The notes under the pieces are model-generated. The model did not search any database, was not told where the DNA came from, and worked only from the letters and a program-made list of their open reading frames with translations. Made by a program: the position numbers and the translations under genes. From a virus, in IMG/VR virus record IMGVR_UViG_3300025147_000006, positions 1 through 42,303 of that record: 42,303 bases of DNA, one strand, 5' to 3'. The stretch's first letter is position 1. Every line of letters starts with the position of its first letter. Below are positions 21,238 to 29,144 of this stretch, piece after piece.

Positions 21238-21267
21238 AAAAGGCTTGCCAATCGGTTAGCCTTTTTT
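21238..21267 (+). terminator. Terminator / attenuator in the late leader
   Basis: AAAAGGCT (21238-21245) pairs with AGCCTTTT (21258-21265), with an inner CC/GG pair and a T run (TTTTTT). It lies about 40 bases after the expected late start site, so late transcription must pass it. It may be an attenuator, or may end a short RNA. Confidence 0.75.
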
Positions 21268-21298
21268 GTTGTCTTTAATAGTAGAGAGGTGAGTAATT

Positions 21299-21409
21299 AT
21301 GAAAGAAAGTTACGAGTTTAGCAAGAAGGAAGTAATAGCCTTGCTTGTGTTGAGTTCAATTATAACCGTTGGTAGCTTAGTAAACTTAATTTGTTTGCTT
21401 GTAAAGTAG
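21299..21409 (+). CDS. 36-aa single-span membrane peptide
   Basis: SD GAGAGGTGAG. Charged N terminus (MKESYEFSKKEV) then a hydrophobic span (IALLVLSSIITVGSLVNLIC). First gene after the late leader. Function unknown. Confidence 0.55.
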   Translation: MKESYEFSKKEVIALLVLSSIITVGSLVNLICLLVK

Positions 21410-21417
21410 GTGTAAAT

Positions 21418-21534
21418 ATGAAAGATGTAATTAAGTGGATTGAAACTCCTAAAACTTGTTTAGCCTGTAAGTTTCGCAGCGAGACAGGGTTTAGTTGTAG
21501 GTTAATTGAGTGTTGTTATAGGTGTAAGAGGTAA
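21418..21534 (+). CDS. 38-aa Cys-rich peptide
   Basis: Preceded by AGTAGGTGTAA. Six Cys (TCLACKFRSETGFSCRLIEC, then CYRC) in the style of the other small zinc-binding proteins here. Function unknown. Confidence 0.55.
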   Translation: MKDVIKWIETPKTCLACKFRSETGFSCRLIECCYRCKR

Positions 21535-21560
21535 ATAATGTATTGGTTTATTGTGTTAAA

Positions 21561-21607
21561 CCTGAGGGGATATGCCTACAATACCTGAGGGGATATGCCT
21601 ACAGGTA
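21561..21607 (+). repeat. Tandem 20-bp repeats able to form hairpins, upstream of the RepL-like gene
   Basis: CCTGAGGGGATATGCCTACA occurs at 21561-21580 and 21584-21603 (23-bp period). Each copy contains AGG...CCT, and the second is extended by TACCTG/CAGGTA (21582-21607). They may be iterons for a replication protein or RNA hairpins that control translation. Apart from them, 21535-21712 holds no convincing gene; a further small stem CTTAC/GTAAG lies near 21624-21639. Confidence 0.6.
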
Positions 21608-21712
21608 CAAAATGGCATCAAGTCTTACAGACAGTAAGGGTAGACACGGTTTTTGAGTTTGGTTTACTCTTTATCTTTTAGTTTTGTTTTTAACCGTAAA
21701 TGAGGTGATATC

Positions 21713-22279
21713 ATAAACGGAGTTAAACAGCACAACTGCAATATAGGTTATGAATGTGCAGGTAATAGCACTTTAAGAGTTATTACAGATGCAGATACAG
21801 GCGAAGTTATTAGCCGTGATTGGATTAGCAGCAGTAAGGTAAAACCGGGTAGACCTGATCGGCAAGATGCACATTTTATTAAACTTTACCGTACTAATTT
21901 AATAGATATTGTTAGACATAAAAAATTAGATTTAAATGAGGCTGGTTTATTATTACTAATATTAAGCTTAGTTGGTTGGCAAACTCCATACATAATTAAT
22001 CCCGGTACTAATAAAAACATGAGCGCAGCAGAGATAGCCGTATATCTTAATCAGGACAGAGGACATACATCAGATATATTAGATAGATTAACCAATAAAG
22101 GTATCGTTACAAAGGTTAGCAGAGGCAACGGCAGGGCTAATCATTATATGCTTAATGTTAATATTGGTTTTTATGGTAAAACGATAGATGATATTAACCA
22201 TGTTAATGTATTTAAGGATTGTGCTTATGAACCAAGATTGGAGATCAAGTATAAACAAACTCCAAGCGTTAATAAATAA
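21713..22279 (+). CDS. RepL-like plasmid replication protein (apparent ATA start)
   Basis: The frame is open from 21704 to 22279 but has no ATG, GTG, TTG or CTG before Met at 22019, which lacks an SD. GAGGTG (21702-21707) places the start at ATA 21713 (188 aa); ATG-to-ATA at this site would explain it. The N terminus (RVITDADTGEVI) and the winged-helix core (NMSAAEIAVYLNQDRGHTSD, then GRANHYMLNVNIGF) parallel Firmicute RepL proteins. RepL proteins initiate plasmid replication. A MarR-like regulator is the alternative. Confidence 0.65.
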   Translation: MNGVKQHNCNIGYECAGNSTLRVITDADTGEVISRDWISSSKVKPGRPDRQDAHFIKLYRTNLIDIVRHKKLDLNEAGLLLLILSLVGWQTPYIINPGTNKNMSAAEIAVYLNQDRGHTSDILDRLTNKGIVTKVSRGNGRANHYMLNVNIGFYGKTIDDINHVNVFKDCAYEPRLEIKYKQTPSVNK

Positions 22280-22295
22280 AAAAGGATGTGTGAAT

Positions 22296-22457
22296 ATGTT
22301 TATGAATAATAATACTGAAACAGATTTATTTACATTTATATGTAAGTGTAAAAATGAGTGGTTGGGTAGAGATGTCGGAGATGGGTTTTGTAATAAATGT
22401 GGAGAATATTATATTGAGTATAAAGTTGGTGATAAGATTAAAAAGGATGGTGAGTGA
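22296..22457 (+). CDS. Zinc-ribbon small protein (53 aa)
   Basis: SD AAAGGATGTG before ATG 22296. Two Cys pairs: CKCKNEW and CNKCGEYY, about 16 residues apart, forming a ribbon. Function unknown. Confidence 0.6.
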   Translation: MFMNNNTETDLFTFICKCKNEWLGRDVGDGFCNKCGEYYIEYKVGDKIKKDGE

Positions 22458-22459
22458 TT

Positions 22460-22579
22460 ATGGCATATTACATGCCAAATAATAATTATGGTGAGTTTTT
22501 AGATAAAAGTTATTTACAGAGATTAACAGTTGATTTGATTAAACAGATACCATTGTATTTAATATGGTTTAAAAGATAG
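22460..22579 (+). CDS. 39-aa hypothetical peptide
   Basis: GGTGAGTGAT precedes ATG 22460. Sequence MAYYMPNNNYGEFLDKSYLQ with a hydrophobic end (IPLYLIWFKR). Located just upstream of the terminase small subunit. Function unknown. Confidence 0.5.
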   Translation: MAYYMPNNNYGEFLDKSYLQRLTVDLIKQIPLYLIWFKR

Positions 22580-22593
22580 GAGAGTGAGCGATT

Positions 22594-23109
22594 ATGGCAG
22601 CAGGCAGACCTACATTATATAAAATAGAATATATTGAAAAGGTACATAAATTATGTTTACTAGGTGCTAAAGATACTGAAATAGCTGATTTTTTTGGTAT
22701 ATCAGAATCAACTCTCAATTTATGGAAATTAGAATATCAAGATTTTTCGGAGTCCATAAAAAGAGGAAAAGTGGATGCAGATGCAAATGTTGCTAACAAA
22801 TTGTACAACAGGGCCCTTGGATATGAACAAAAAGTAGATAAGATATTTCAATTCCAAGGTGAAGCTGTGATAGTTCCTACAATAGATCATATCCAGCCCG
22901 ATACTACTGCACAAATATTCTGGCTAAAGAACAGACAGCCTAAGCAGTGGAGAGATAAGCAGGAAATTGAATCTGTTAACACTAACACAAACATCACTGC
23001 AGACATAGACTTTCAATCTTTTATGCAAAAAGCTACGGAAGATGAAATTGTTAGAGGCGGATCAATGAGTGCAGAAGAAATACAAGCTATTATTAAGAGA
23101 GAATCTTAA
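22594..23109 (+). CDS. terS: Terminase small subunit
   Basis: A 171-aa protein. The N-terminal helix-turn-helix (ADFFGISESTLNLWKLEYQD) binds DNA. The middle part (IKRGKVDADANVANKLYNRA, then DTTAQIFWLKNRQPKQWRDK) is characteristic of a widespread small-terminase family. It recognises the packaging site and recruits the large subunit. SD GGAGAGTGAG. Three small Cys-rich genes separate it from the large subunit, an unusual interruption. Confidence 0.85.
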   Translation: MAAGRPTLYKIEYIEKVHKLCLLGAKDTEIADFFGISESTLNLWKLEYQDFSESIKRGKVDADANVANKLYNRALGYEQKVDKIFQFQGEAVIVPTIDHIQPDTTAQIFWLKNRQPKQWRDKQEIESVNTNTNITADIDFQSFMQKATEDEIVRGGSMSAEEIQAIIKRES

Positions 23110-23239
23110 CACTTCTTATACCTTTTTGTTACTAACAATACATATTGTATGTAACATACCCAAAAACAGAAGTGTGGATAACTTAGGAATGATGTGATAT
23201 TGTTTGCTTATTATTATGCAAGAAATGAGGATTAAAAAT

Positions 23240-23446
23240 ATGATTAAAAATGGACAACATGAATGCGAGTGCGGATCAAAAATATTTACCGTATGTGGCG
23301 AGTGTACCAGGAGCAAGCTTTTATTTAATGAAAATCAACAAGTAATGTGTGTTAAATGTGGGAAAAGATACAAGGCTATTACTGGTGAAGAAACTAAGGA
23401 ATGTTATATTAGTTACTCCCATGAAAATGGCTTTAAAAACGAATGA
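23240..23446 (+). CDS. Four-Cys zinc-ribbon protein (68 aa)
   Basis: ATG 23240 is 9 bases after GAGG. CECGSKIFTVCGEC and CVKCGKRY form two ribbons. Lies between the terminase subunits. Function unknown. Confidence 0.6.
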   Translation: MIKNGQHECECGSKIFTVCGECTRSKLLFNENQQVMCVKCGKRYKAITGEETKECYISYSHENGFKNE

Positions 23447-23542
23447 CACACTAACACACTCACAAGGCTGTGTTATATGGGCAGTTAAAACGTATTACAA
23501 AGTAGAAGATATACACAATACTATATTTTAAGAGGTGGTAAT

Positions 23543-23707
23543 ATGAAGTGCATTGAATGTAAAGAAGACATGCAAGGATATGGTAAAGAAATTAAAAGCT
23601 GTCCTTATGGCGTTGATACTCTGCTAGTTACGAAATATAAATGTATTAATACTAAGTGCCTCCAATTTGACAATTTGCAGAAAACTACAGAGAGCAAACT
23701 AAAATGA
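23543..23707 (+). CDS. Cys-rich protein (54 aa)
   Basis: SD AGAGGTGG. CIEC near the N terminus, a single Cys at residue 20, and CINTKC near residues 34-39. Overlaps the next gene by ATGA. Function unknown. Confidence 0.6.
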   Translation: MKCIECKEDMQGYGKEIKSCPYGVDTLLVTKYKCINTKCLQFDNLQKTTESKLK

Positions 23708-23925
23708 GATTAAAACCATATACTCAAATAGGTATTGAACGGCTAAAGTGTTTTAGGTGTGGTTGTAAAGCTGAATTTCAATGGCAAATATGCGCTGACA
23801 ACAACCAATATCGCCCGATATGTAGAAAGTGTGACATTGAGTTAAACGAGATGGTATTGAAGTGGGCAGGGTTCGAAGATTGGCAGAGTAAGATTGGTAA
23901 ATACAAAGATAAAGTAAGTAGGTGA
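23704..23925 (+). CDS. Zinc-ribbon protein before terminase (73 aa)
   Basis: CFRCGCKAEFQWQICADNNQ and CRKCDIELNEMVLKW make a classical ribbon with a helical end. This type of protein is common in phages next to DNA-handling genes. It ends 4 bases before terL. Function unknown. Confidence 0.7.
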   Translation: MRLKPYTQIGIERLKCFRCGCKAEFQWQICADNNQYRPICRKCDIELNEMVLKWAGFEDWQSKIGKYKDKVSR

Positions 23926-23929
23926 TACA

Positions 23930-25540
23930 ATGGCACAACCAATCAATACAGCTAGACCACTAACGGCTGAAAGTTTTGCTTTACAGCAGCGTATAGCGGA
24001 GGAATCAAGACGAGCCAATCAGAGAAATGAAATATACAGTGCATACCGTCAATTTAAAGGTAGATATGCTGTCTTGATAGGTGGTTCTGGTAGTGGCAAA
24101 TCATATGAGATAGCCGACAAACATATTGACCGTATAAAACATGAAGATGGTCATAGAATACTATGTTGTAGAGCCGAACAGAAGCAAATAAGTGAATCAC
24201 AAGTACCCTTGATAGTGTCCAGGATAAAATCAAGATACGAAAAAAGTTATATTGCTAACGAATGGAAGATTAACCTTAGCAAAGGGCATGAATCTATAAC
24301 ATACCTTCCAAATGGTAATACTTTTATATTTTGGGGGCTAGATAATCCAGATAAGTTAAAGTCCATATTTGACATAACAAGCGTGTGGTTAGAAGAAGCG
24401 GATCAGATAGAAGCGTCTGCTTTAAGAGAGGTTGAAAGACGATTAAGAGGCTATCAAGGCATCAATAAGAATAACTCTGACAAGTATATGCAGATATCAT
24501 TTAGTTTTAACCCAGTACATGAAACATGCTGGATAAAAGGTATGTACTTTGACCGTAAAGAATCTAATCAACTAATGTTAAGAGGTAAACAAACCTTTGA
24601 GGATTGCACTTATTATAAAGATATTAACTTACCTGACTTCAAAGAAAAGATATTAATATGGGATATCGGTTTAGATAAAGATGTAGAGCGTTATAAGGTC
24701 AATACGCTTGTAATGCACTCAACATACCTAGATAATAAGTTCATTGACGATACGTACTCACAAACGCTTTTAAAGCAGCAACAAGACAACCCGGAAGAGT
24801 TTAAGGTATATGCACAAGGTCAATGGGGAATGTATGGTAATCACTTCTTTAAAGAGTTTAGTAAAGCAATACATACATGCGAGCCGTTCCCTATACCTAG
24901 CCACTGGAATAGATACACTACTAAGGATTATGGGCTTGATATGTTAGCTAATCTATGGATAGCAATTGATACATATGGTAATGCTTTTGTTTATAAAGAA
25001 CTGTACGAAGCAGACCTTATTATTAGCAAAGCAGCAAAAAGAATCAAAGAAGTTAATGGTACGGATAAGATTATATGCAAGTATGCACCACCAGACCTAG
25101 AGAACAGACGTCAAGAGACTGGTAAGAGTGCTTTCGATATCTTTAGAGAAAACGGAGAATCTTGCATCAAGTCCGGTAATGATCGTGAGGATGGATGGCT
25201 AGCAGTTAAAGAATGGTTGAACATCTTTGATACTAAGGATGAACAAACAGGAGATACAATCCAAACTTCTAAGCTAAAGATATTCTCCAATTGTACTAAC
25301 CTTATAAGATGTTTGCCACAAGCTAAACAGTGTGAAGATAATCCAAATGATGTTGATAACCAACCACATGAGATTACTCATATACTAGATGCCCTTAGAG
25401 GGTTTTGTATAATGAGAAACAGACCATCAATAGAAAAAGTACAGCAGCAATCAAGGCAAGATATGTTTAACAGTTTTCTTGGCAAACCTAAAGTAAATAG
25501 TGGAGAATTAGACCAATCGTACATAAACATGGGAAGGTGA
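23930..25540 (+). CDS. terL: Terminase large subunit
   Basis: A 536-aa packaging motor. Walker A GGSGSGKS (51-58), Walker B VWLEEAD (152-158, with catalytic Glu), coupling-motif-like SFSFNPVHETCW (190-201) and the start of the nuclease domain TKDYGLDMLANLWIAID (331-347) with Asp333/Asp336. It is of the PBSX/P22-like class. It pumps DNA into the prohead and cuts the concatemer. The circular assembly would fit headful cutting, but no pac site was identified. Confidence 0.95.
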   Translation: MAQPINTARPLTAESFALQQRIAEESRRANQRNEIYSAYRQFKGRYAVLIGGSGSGKSYEIADKHIDRIKHEDGHRILCCRAEQKQISESQVPLIVSRIKSRYEKSYIANEWKINLSKGHESITYLPNGNTFIFWGLDNPDKLKSIFDITSVWLEEADQIEASALREVERRLRGYQGINKNNSDKYMQISFSFNPVHETCWIKGMYFDRKESNQLMLRGKQTFEDCTYYKDINLPDFKEKILIWDIGLDKDVERYKVNTLVMHSTYLDNKFIDDTYSQTLLKQQQDNPEEFKVYAQGQWGMYGNHFFKEFSKAIHTCEPFPIPSHWNRYTTKDYGLDMLANLWIAIDTYGNAFVYKELYEADLIISKAAKRIKEVNGTDKIICKYAPPDLENRRQETGKSAFDIFRENGESCIKSGNDREDGWLAVKEWLNIFDTKDEQTGDTIQTSKLKIFSNCTNLIRCLPQAKQCEDNPNDVDNQPHEITHILDALRGFCIMRNRPSIEKVQQQSRQDMFNSFLGKPKVNSGELDQSYINMGR

Positions 25541-25544
25541 TTAA

Positions 25545-25754
25545 ATGATAGAATCAAACGTGGCAACAGATCTAATAAAGATGATATATGACCATGAAAA
25601 CAAAACAGGCAAGAAGCTAGAAGTATTAAAATTAAAGAGAAGTGAATATGCTAAACTACAAATTTTGACTATAGGTGGTTTAAATACGGACTATAACGGC
25701 GATATTGTAAGTCCTAAGTTTATGGGAATAAACATAGAAATAGAAGGTGATTAA
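25545..25754 (+). CDS. Hypothetical protein (69 aa)
   Basis: SD AAGGTGAT. Helical N terminus and beta-like C terminus (QILTIGGLNTDYNGDIVSPK). Packed between terL and the membrane protein with no gap. Function unknown. Confidence 0.65.
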   Translation: MIESNVATDLIKMIYDHENKTGKKLEVLKLKRSEYAKLQILTIGGLNTDYNGDIVSPKFMGINIEIEGD

Positions 25755-26021
25755 ATGATACAAAACATTATACTGGCAGCTACATTAGTAGTTGCTTTTT
25801 TCTTGTCTATTTCTAGCTTCTTGTTAGGACTTAGAATGGGTAAAGATTTAAGTAATAACAAACTACCAACCGTACAATTAAACCCTGTTAAAAAGGCTAT
25901 ACAAGCCGTAGAACAGCACAAGCAAAGTAAGCAAGACAAGAAGCTTCAAGATGAATACGAAGACGTAATGAGTGCATCAAGGGAAACAATGTTAGATGCT
26001 ATTGGAAAAGAGGTGAAATAG
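25755..26021 (+). CDS. Membrane-anchored hypothetical protein (88 aa)
   Basis: An N-terminal span (IILAATLVVAFFLSISSFLL, 5-24) with a charged, helical tail. SD AAGGTGAT. Placed directly before the portal gene; such proteins occur in other clostridial podovirus-like prophages. Function unknown. Confidence 0.65.
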   Translation: MIQNIILAATLVVAFFLSISSFLLGLRMGKDLSNNKLPTVQLNPVKKAIQAVEQHKQSKQDKKLQDEYEDVMSASRETMLDAIGKEVK

Positions 26022-27890
26022 TTGGCAGAGTTTAACAATACAAAAGAATGGGATGAATACGAATCAGGGCAAGAGTACAACACCAAGCTAAATTATTATT
26101 CCAAAACAGATTTAAACTGGCGGTTCTTCAACGATAAGCAGTGGATAGGTATTGTTGACAATGGACTTCCTAAATATACTCTCAACATATGTAAATCAGC
26201 TATAAACTACTTCATAGCCTTTATTTGTTCACAAAAAATAAAGATGCAATATTCATCTGAAAATATGCCTGATGAAACAGAAGATCCTCAAGAGTTAAAA
26301 GTCAAAGAGTTTACTCAATTACTATCCGGCATGGCTGAACTTAAATGGGAAAAGGATAAAATAGACAGCAAACTTAGAAAACTAATGCTTGATGGTGGTG
26401 TATCTGGTGACTTTGCTGCTCATGTCTACTGGAATCCCAACAAAGAAACAGGGCAAGACGAAAAGGGCGACTTTGAAACAGAGATAGTAGATGGTGTAAA
26501 CATCATGTTTGGTAATCCTAATAACCCTATAGTTGAGAAACAACCTTATATTCTTGTATTGGGTAGGGATTTAGTTGAGATATTAAAACTTGAAGCAGAA
26601 GAAAACGGAGTATCAAAAGAGTTTATTGATACCATACAACCCGATGATGATAACACACATCAAGCAGGACAATACGGCAAAGTAGAACTTCAATCTAAAG
26701 TGAGTGGTACAGGCAAGTGTAACTACATTATCAAGTATTGGAAAGATAAATACGGTGAGGTATTTTGGAATAAATCAACAAAGTCATGCCCTATAATTAA
26801 AAACAAAAAGTTAGGTATGGCAAAAGGTGAACACATTGAAGAAACCAAAATTACTCTATATCCTGTAGCATGGGGAAATTGGGAAACTATTAAAAACAGC
26901 TACCACGGAAACCCAGCTATTGAAGGTATCATTGACAATCAGATAGGTATAAATCAACTATTTGCAATGGTGGCATATTGGATGAAAAAATGTGCATTCG
27001 GTAATATGATAGTTGACGGTGCAGCCTTTCCAGATGGCATAAGCAATAAGCTTGGTCAAGTACATAAAACTAATGGTGGCCAACCAGTAAGGGATGTTGT
27101 TTATCAATTAGAAGCTGGCAACTTTAACGCTGCAATTCTAAGCGTTATAGACATGGCTATCAAGTACACAAAGGACTTTGTAGGCGCAAACGATAACCTT
27201 ACAGGCAATATAAACGCTGAACAAGCAAGCGGCATAGCTATTATAGCAAGTGGCAAACAAGCAGCTATTCCATTGGGTAACATATCCGCTGCAAGGGATC
27301 AGTTTGTCGAGGACTTAGGCTTGATATGGGGTCAATTCTTCTTAAAGAAGTACAATAGCCGTAAAGTTGGCTATAAAAAAGACGGTAAAATAATGGCAGC
27401 CCCATTCGATTCTAGTAGCATGAGGAATATCCTTCTAAACTGTATGGTCGATGTTGGCCCTTCTAGTTTTTACAATGAAATATCAGGTATTCAAACACTT
27501 GACGGACTGCTAAAAGCTAAAGAAATTAACAAGCTGCAATACTTTGAACGCATGGCAAAAATGAATGTTATACCTGATTGCCAAGGACTTATAAAAGATG
27601 CACAGGCAGAAATGGCAATGTTACAGCAGCAAGCACAGCAACAACAGGCTATGCAGCAACAGCAAATCCAAGGACAACAACAGATGCAGCAAGACCAACA
27701 AAATCAGCAATCACAACAGCAAGAAGCTGAGACACAAAAAGCTATGCAGTTCATGGATAAATTACCTGAACAAGTACAACAAAAGATAGCGGACATGGGA
27801 GAACAAAGCCTACCATTTACGCTTAAATTAATGCAACTTCAAGACAATGAACTTGCAAAAACTATTACTGAATTTATGAGGGGTGGGTGA
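26022..27890 (+). CDS. Portal protein, P22-like
   Basis: A 622-aa protein with TTG start after AGAGGTGA. Length, position between terL and the scaffold, and the region YLPKYTLNICKSA-like (GLPKYTLNICKSAINYFIAF) followed by DNLTGNINAEQASGIAIIAS match P22-type portals. The C-terminal 100 residues are strongly Gln-rich, a feature of the barrel segment in this class. It forms the dodecameric DNA gate at one capsid vertex and binds the motor and tail. Confidence 0.88.
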   Translation: MAEFNNTKEWDEYESGQEYNTKLNYYSKTDLNWRFFNDKQWIGIVDNGLPKYTLNICKSAINYFIAFICSQKIKMQYSSENMPDETEDPQELKVKEFTQLLSGMAELKWEKDKIDSKLRKLMLDGGVSGDFAAHVYWNPNKETGQDEKGDFETEIVDGVNIMFGNPNNPIVEKQPYILVLGRDLVEILKLEAEENGVSKEFIDTIQPDDDNTHQAGQYGKVELQSKVSGTGKCNYIIKYWKDKYGEVFWNKSTKSCPIIKNKKLGMAKGEHIEETKITLYPVAWGNWETIKNSYHGNPAIEGIIDNQIGINQLFAMVAYWMKKCAFGNMIVDGAAFPDGISNKLGQVHKTNGGQPVRDVVYQLEAGNFNAAILSVIDMAIKYTKDFVGANDNLTGNINAEQASGIAIIASGKQAAIPLGNISAARDQFVEDLGLIWGQFFLKKYNSRKVGYKKDGKIMAAPFDSSSMRNILLNCMVDVGPSSFYNEISGIQTLDGLLKAKEINKLQYFERMAKMNVIPDCQGLIKDAQAEMAMLQQQAQQQQAMQQQQIQGQQQMQQDQQNQQSQQQEAETQKAMQFMDKLPEQVQQKIADMGEQSLPFTLKLMQLQDNELAKTITEFMRGG

Positions 27891-27939
27891 TCCTTATCTA
27901 AGTTGTGGGAATACATTAACAAATAAAAGGGAGATTGAA

Positions 27940-28191
27940 ATGAAATTAAATGAAACCGTAGAAATGATGGGTAGCGCAGACTACAAGGAAAGGTTTAAGG
28001 CTGAATATTTACAGTTAAAAATAAGAATGAATGGGTTAAGTGCTATGCTTAAAAAATATAAAGCTGGTGAACTTAATTTTACACCTTCATGTAGTTGTGA
28101 TTTGCTAAATGCTCAATTTAAAGCTATGGATTTATATGCTTCATATCTTGAGGAACGTGCCGTAATTGAAAACATTAACTTAGATTTATAA
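27940..28191 (+). CDS. crAss001_48-related small protein
   Basis: An 83-aa protein; ATG 27940 follows AAAGGGAG, and the longer frame upstream has no SD. SADYKERFKAEYLQLKIRMN, then a later LEERAVIENI, is the pattern of the widespread crAss001_48-related family. Function unknown. Its place between portal and scaffold suggests insertion into the head module. Confidence 0.75.
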   Translation: MKLNETVEMMGSADYKERFKAEYLQLKIRMNGLSAMLKKYKAGELNFTPSCSCDLLNAQFKAMDLYASYLEERAVIENINLDL

Positions 28192-28211
28192 AAATCCAAA
28201 ACAACTAATTC

Positions 28212-28248
28212 AAGCAACTAATCGAATTATTCGAAAGGTTGCTTTTTT
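28212..28248 (+). terminator. Terminator between portal and scaffold modules
   Basis: AAGCAAC (28212-28218) pairs with GTTGCTT (28238-28244), followed by a T run. The loop contains TCGAATTATTCGA, a nested palindrome. It may reduce read-through from the packaging genes into the head genes. Confidence 0.7.
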
Positions 28249-28299
28249 GATGCACAAAATCGCTTGAGATAGCTGTAAAAACTCAAAAGGGAGAACTAT

Positions 28300-29106
28300 A
28301 TGCCAGATGAAATTATAAGCGATGTAAACGCATTGCCGGAGCAAAACGTTGATGCTCAAATAGATGTACAGGAAACACCAACCGAGCCTGTAAACGCAGG
28401 GAATGAGACTTCGCAACCTCAAACTGAAAAGCCTGTACAAAGTCCAGAGGAAAACGCACACTTTGCGGAACAACGTAGAGCTAGGGAGGCAGCAGAAACA
28501 AAAGCTGCAAACTTAGAACGTGATTACTCAATTGCTAAGAAATACGGTGCTGAATATGGTGTCTATTCTGATACGGATATTGCTGAAAAGTATGGGCATT
28601 TAAGCATCAACAATTCGGAACAGTTACAAGCAGCTATCGAAAAAGAAGCTAAAGATGCTGAATTAACTGAAAAGGGAATGGATCCGGATATTTACACCAA
28701 AGAAGTGTCTAAAGCCGTTGAAGAACACCCTGACGTATTAGAAGCTAGAAGAACTAAAAAGAACGCTGAAAACTTCGGAGAGTTTCAACAATGGCATTTA
28801 GAAAACGTAGGTACTGCTCCAGATGTTAAAGACTTGCCACAACAGGTCATAGATGCATTTAACAAAGGTGAATCCATGAAAAATGCTTTTATGGAGTACG
28901 ACTACAAAAACCTTAAAAGTAAGCAAAAGGCAGCAGAAACCAATCAAGCCAATGCAGGCACAAGCCCCGGTAGTGTTACTGGAAACGGTGCTTCAAAAGG
29001 TGAGTTTATAAGTAAAGAATCGTATGAAAGTAACAAAGGTGACCAATCATGGTTATCGAAGAACTACGACATATTAGTAAAATCAATGAACAAATGGGGC
29101 AAATAA
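28300..29106 (+). CDS. Scaffolding protein
   Basis: A 268-aa acidic, helical, low-hydrophobic protein (N terminus ALPEQNVDAQIDVQETPTEP; central Ala/Glu coils; basic C terminus ending SKNYDILVKSMNKWGK). This charge distribution and the position directly before the coat gene are typical of podovirus scaffolds, which guide coat assembly and then leave. SD AAAGGGAG. Identification is by position and composition. Confidence 0.75.
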   Translation: MPDEIISDVNALPEQNVDAQIDVQETPTEPVNAGNETSQPQTEKPVQSPEENAHFAEQRRAREAAETKAANLERDYSIAKKYGAEYGVYSDTDIAEKYGHLSINNSEQLQAAIEKEAKDAELTEKGMDPDIYTKEVSKAVEEHPDVLEARRTKKNAENFGEFQQWHLENVGTAPDVKDLPQQVIDAFNKGESMKNAFMEYDYKNLKSKQKAAETNQANAGTSPGSVTGNGASKGEFISKESYESNKGDQSWLSKNYDILVKSMNKWGK

Positions 29107-29120
29107 TATGCCCTATTTTT
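29097..29120 (+). terminator. Partial terminator before the coat gene
   Basis: GGGCA (29097-29101) pairs with TGCCC (29109-29113), followed by TATTTTT. It overlaps the scaffold stop codon. It may tune the ratio of upstream and downstream genes. Confidence 0.5.
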
Positions 29121-29144
29121 GTGTAATGAAAGGATGATAAAAAC

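Noticed and set aside
21538-21585. A 15-codon ORF running into the hairpin repeats
   Set aside because: Very short and without an SD; a leader peptide is possible but not supported.
21561-21607. CRISPR array
   Set aside because: Only two copies with a 3-base gap; no spacer-like units and no cas genes. No other regular repeat-spacer pattern was seen in the window.
23427-23531. A 34-aa ORF overlapping the end of the zinc-ribbon gene at 23240
   Set aside because: No SD site and out-of-frame overlap with a better-supported gene.
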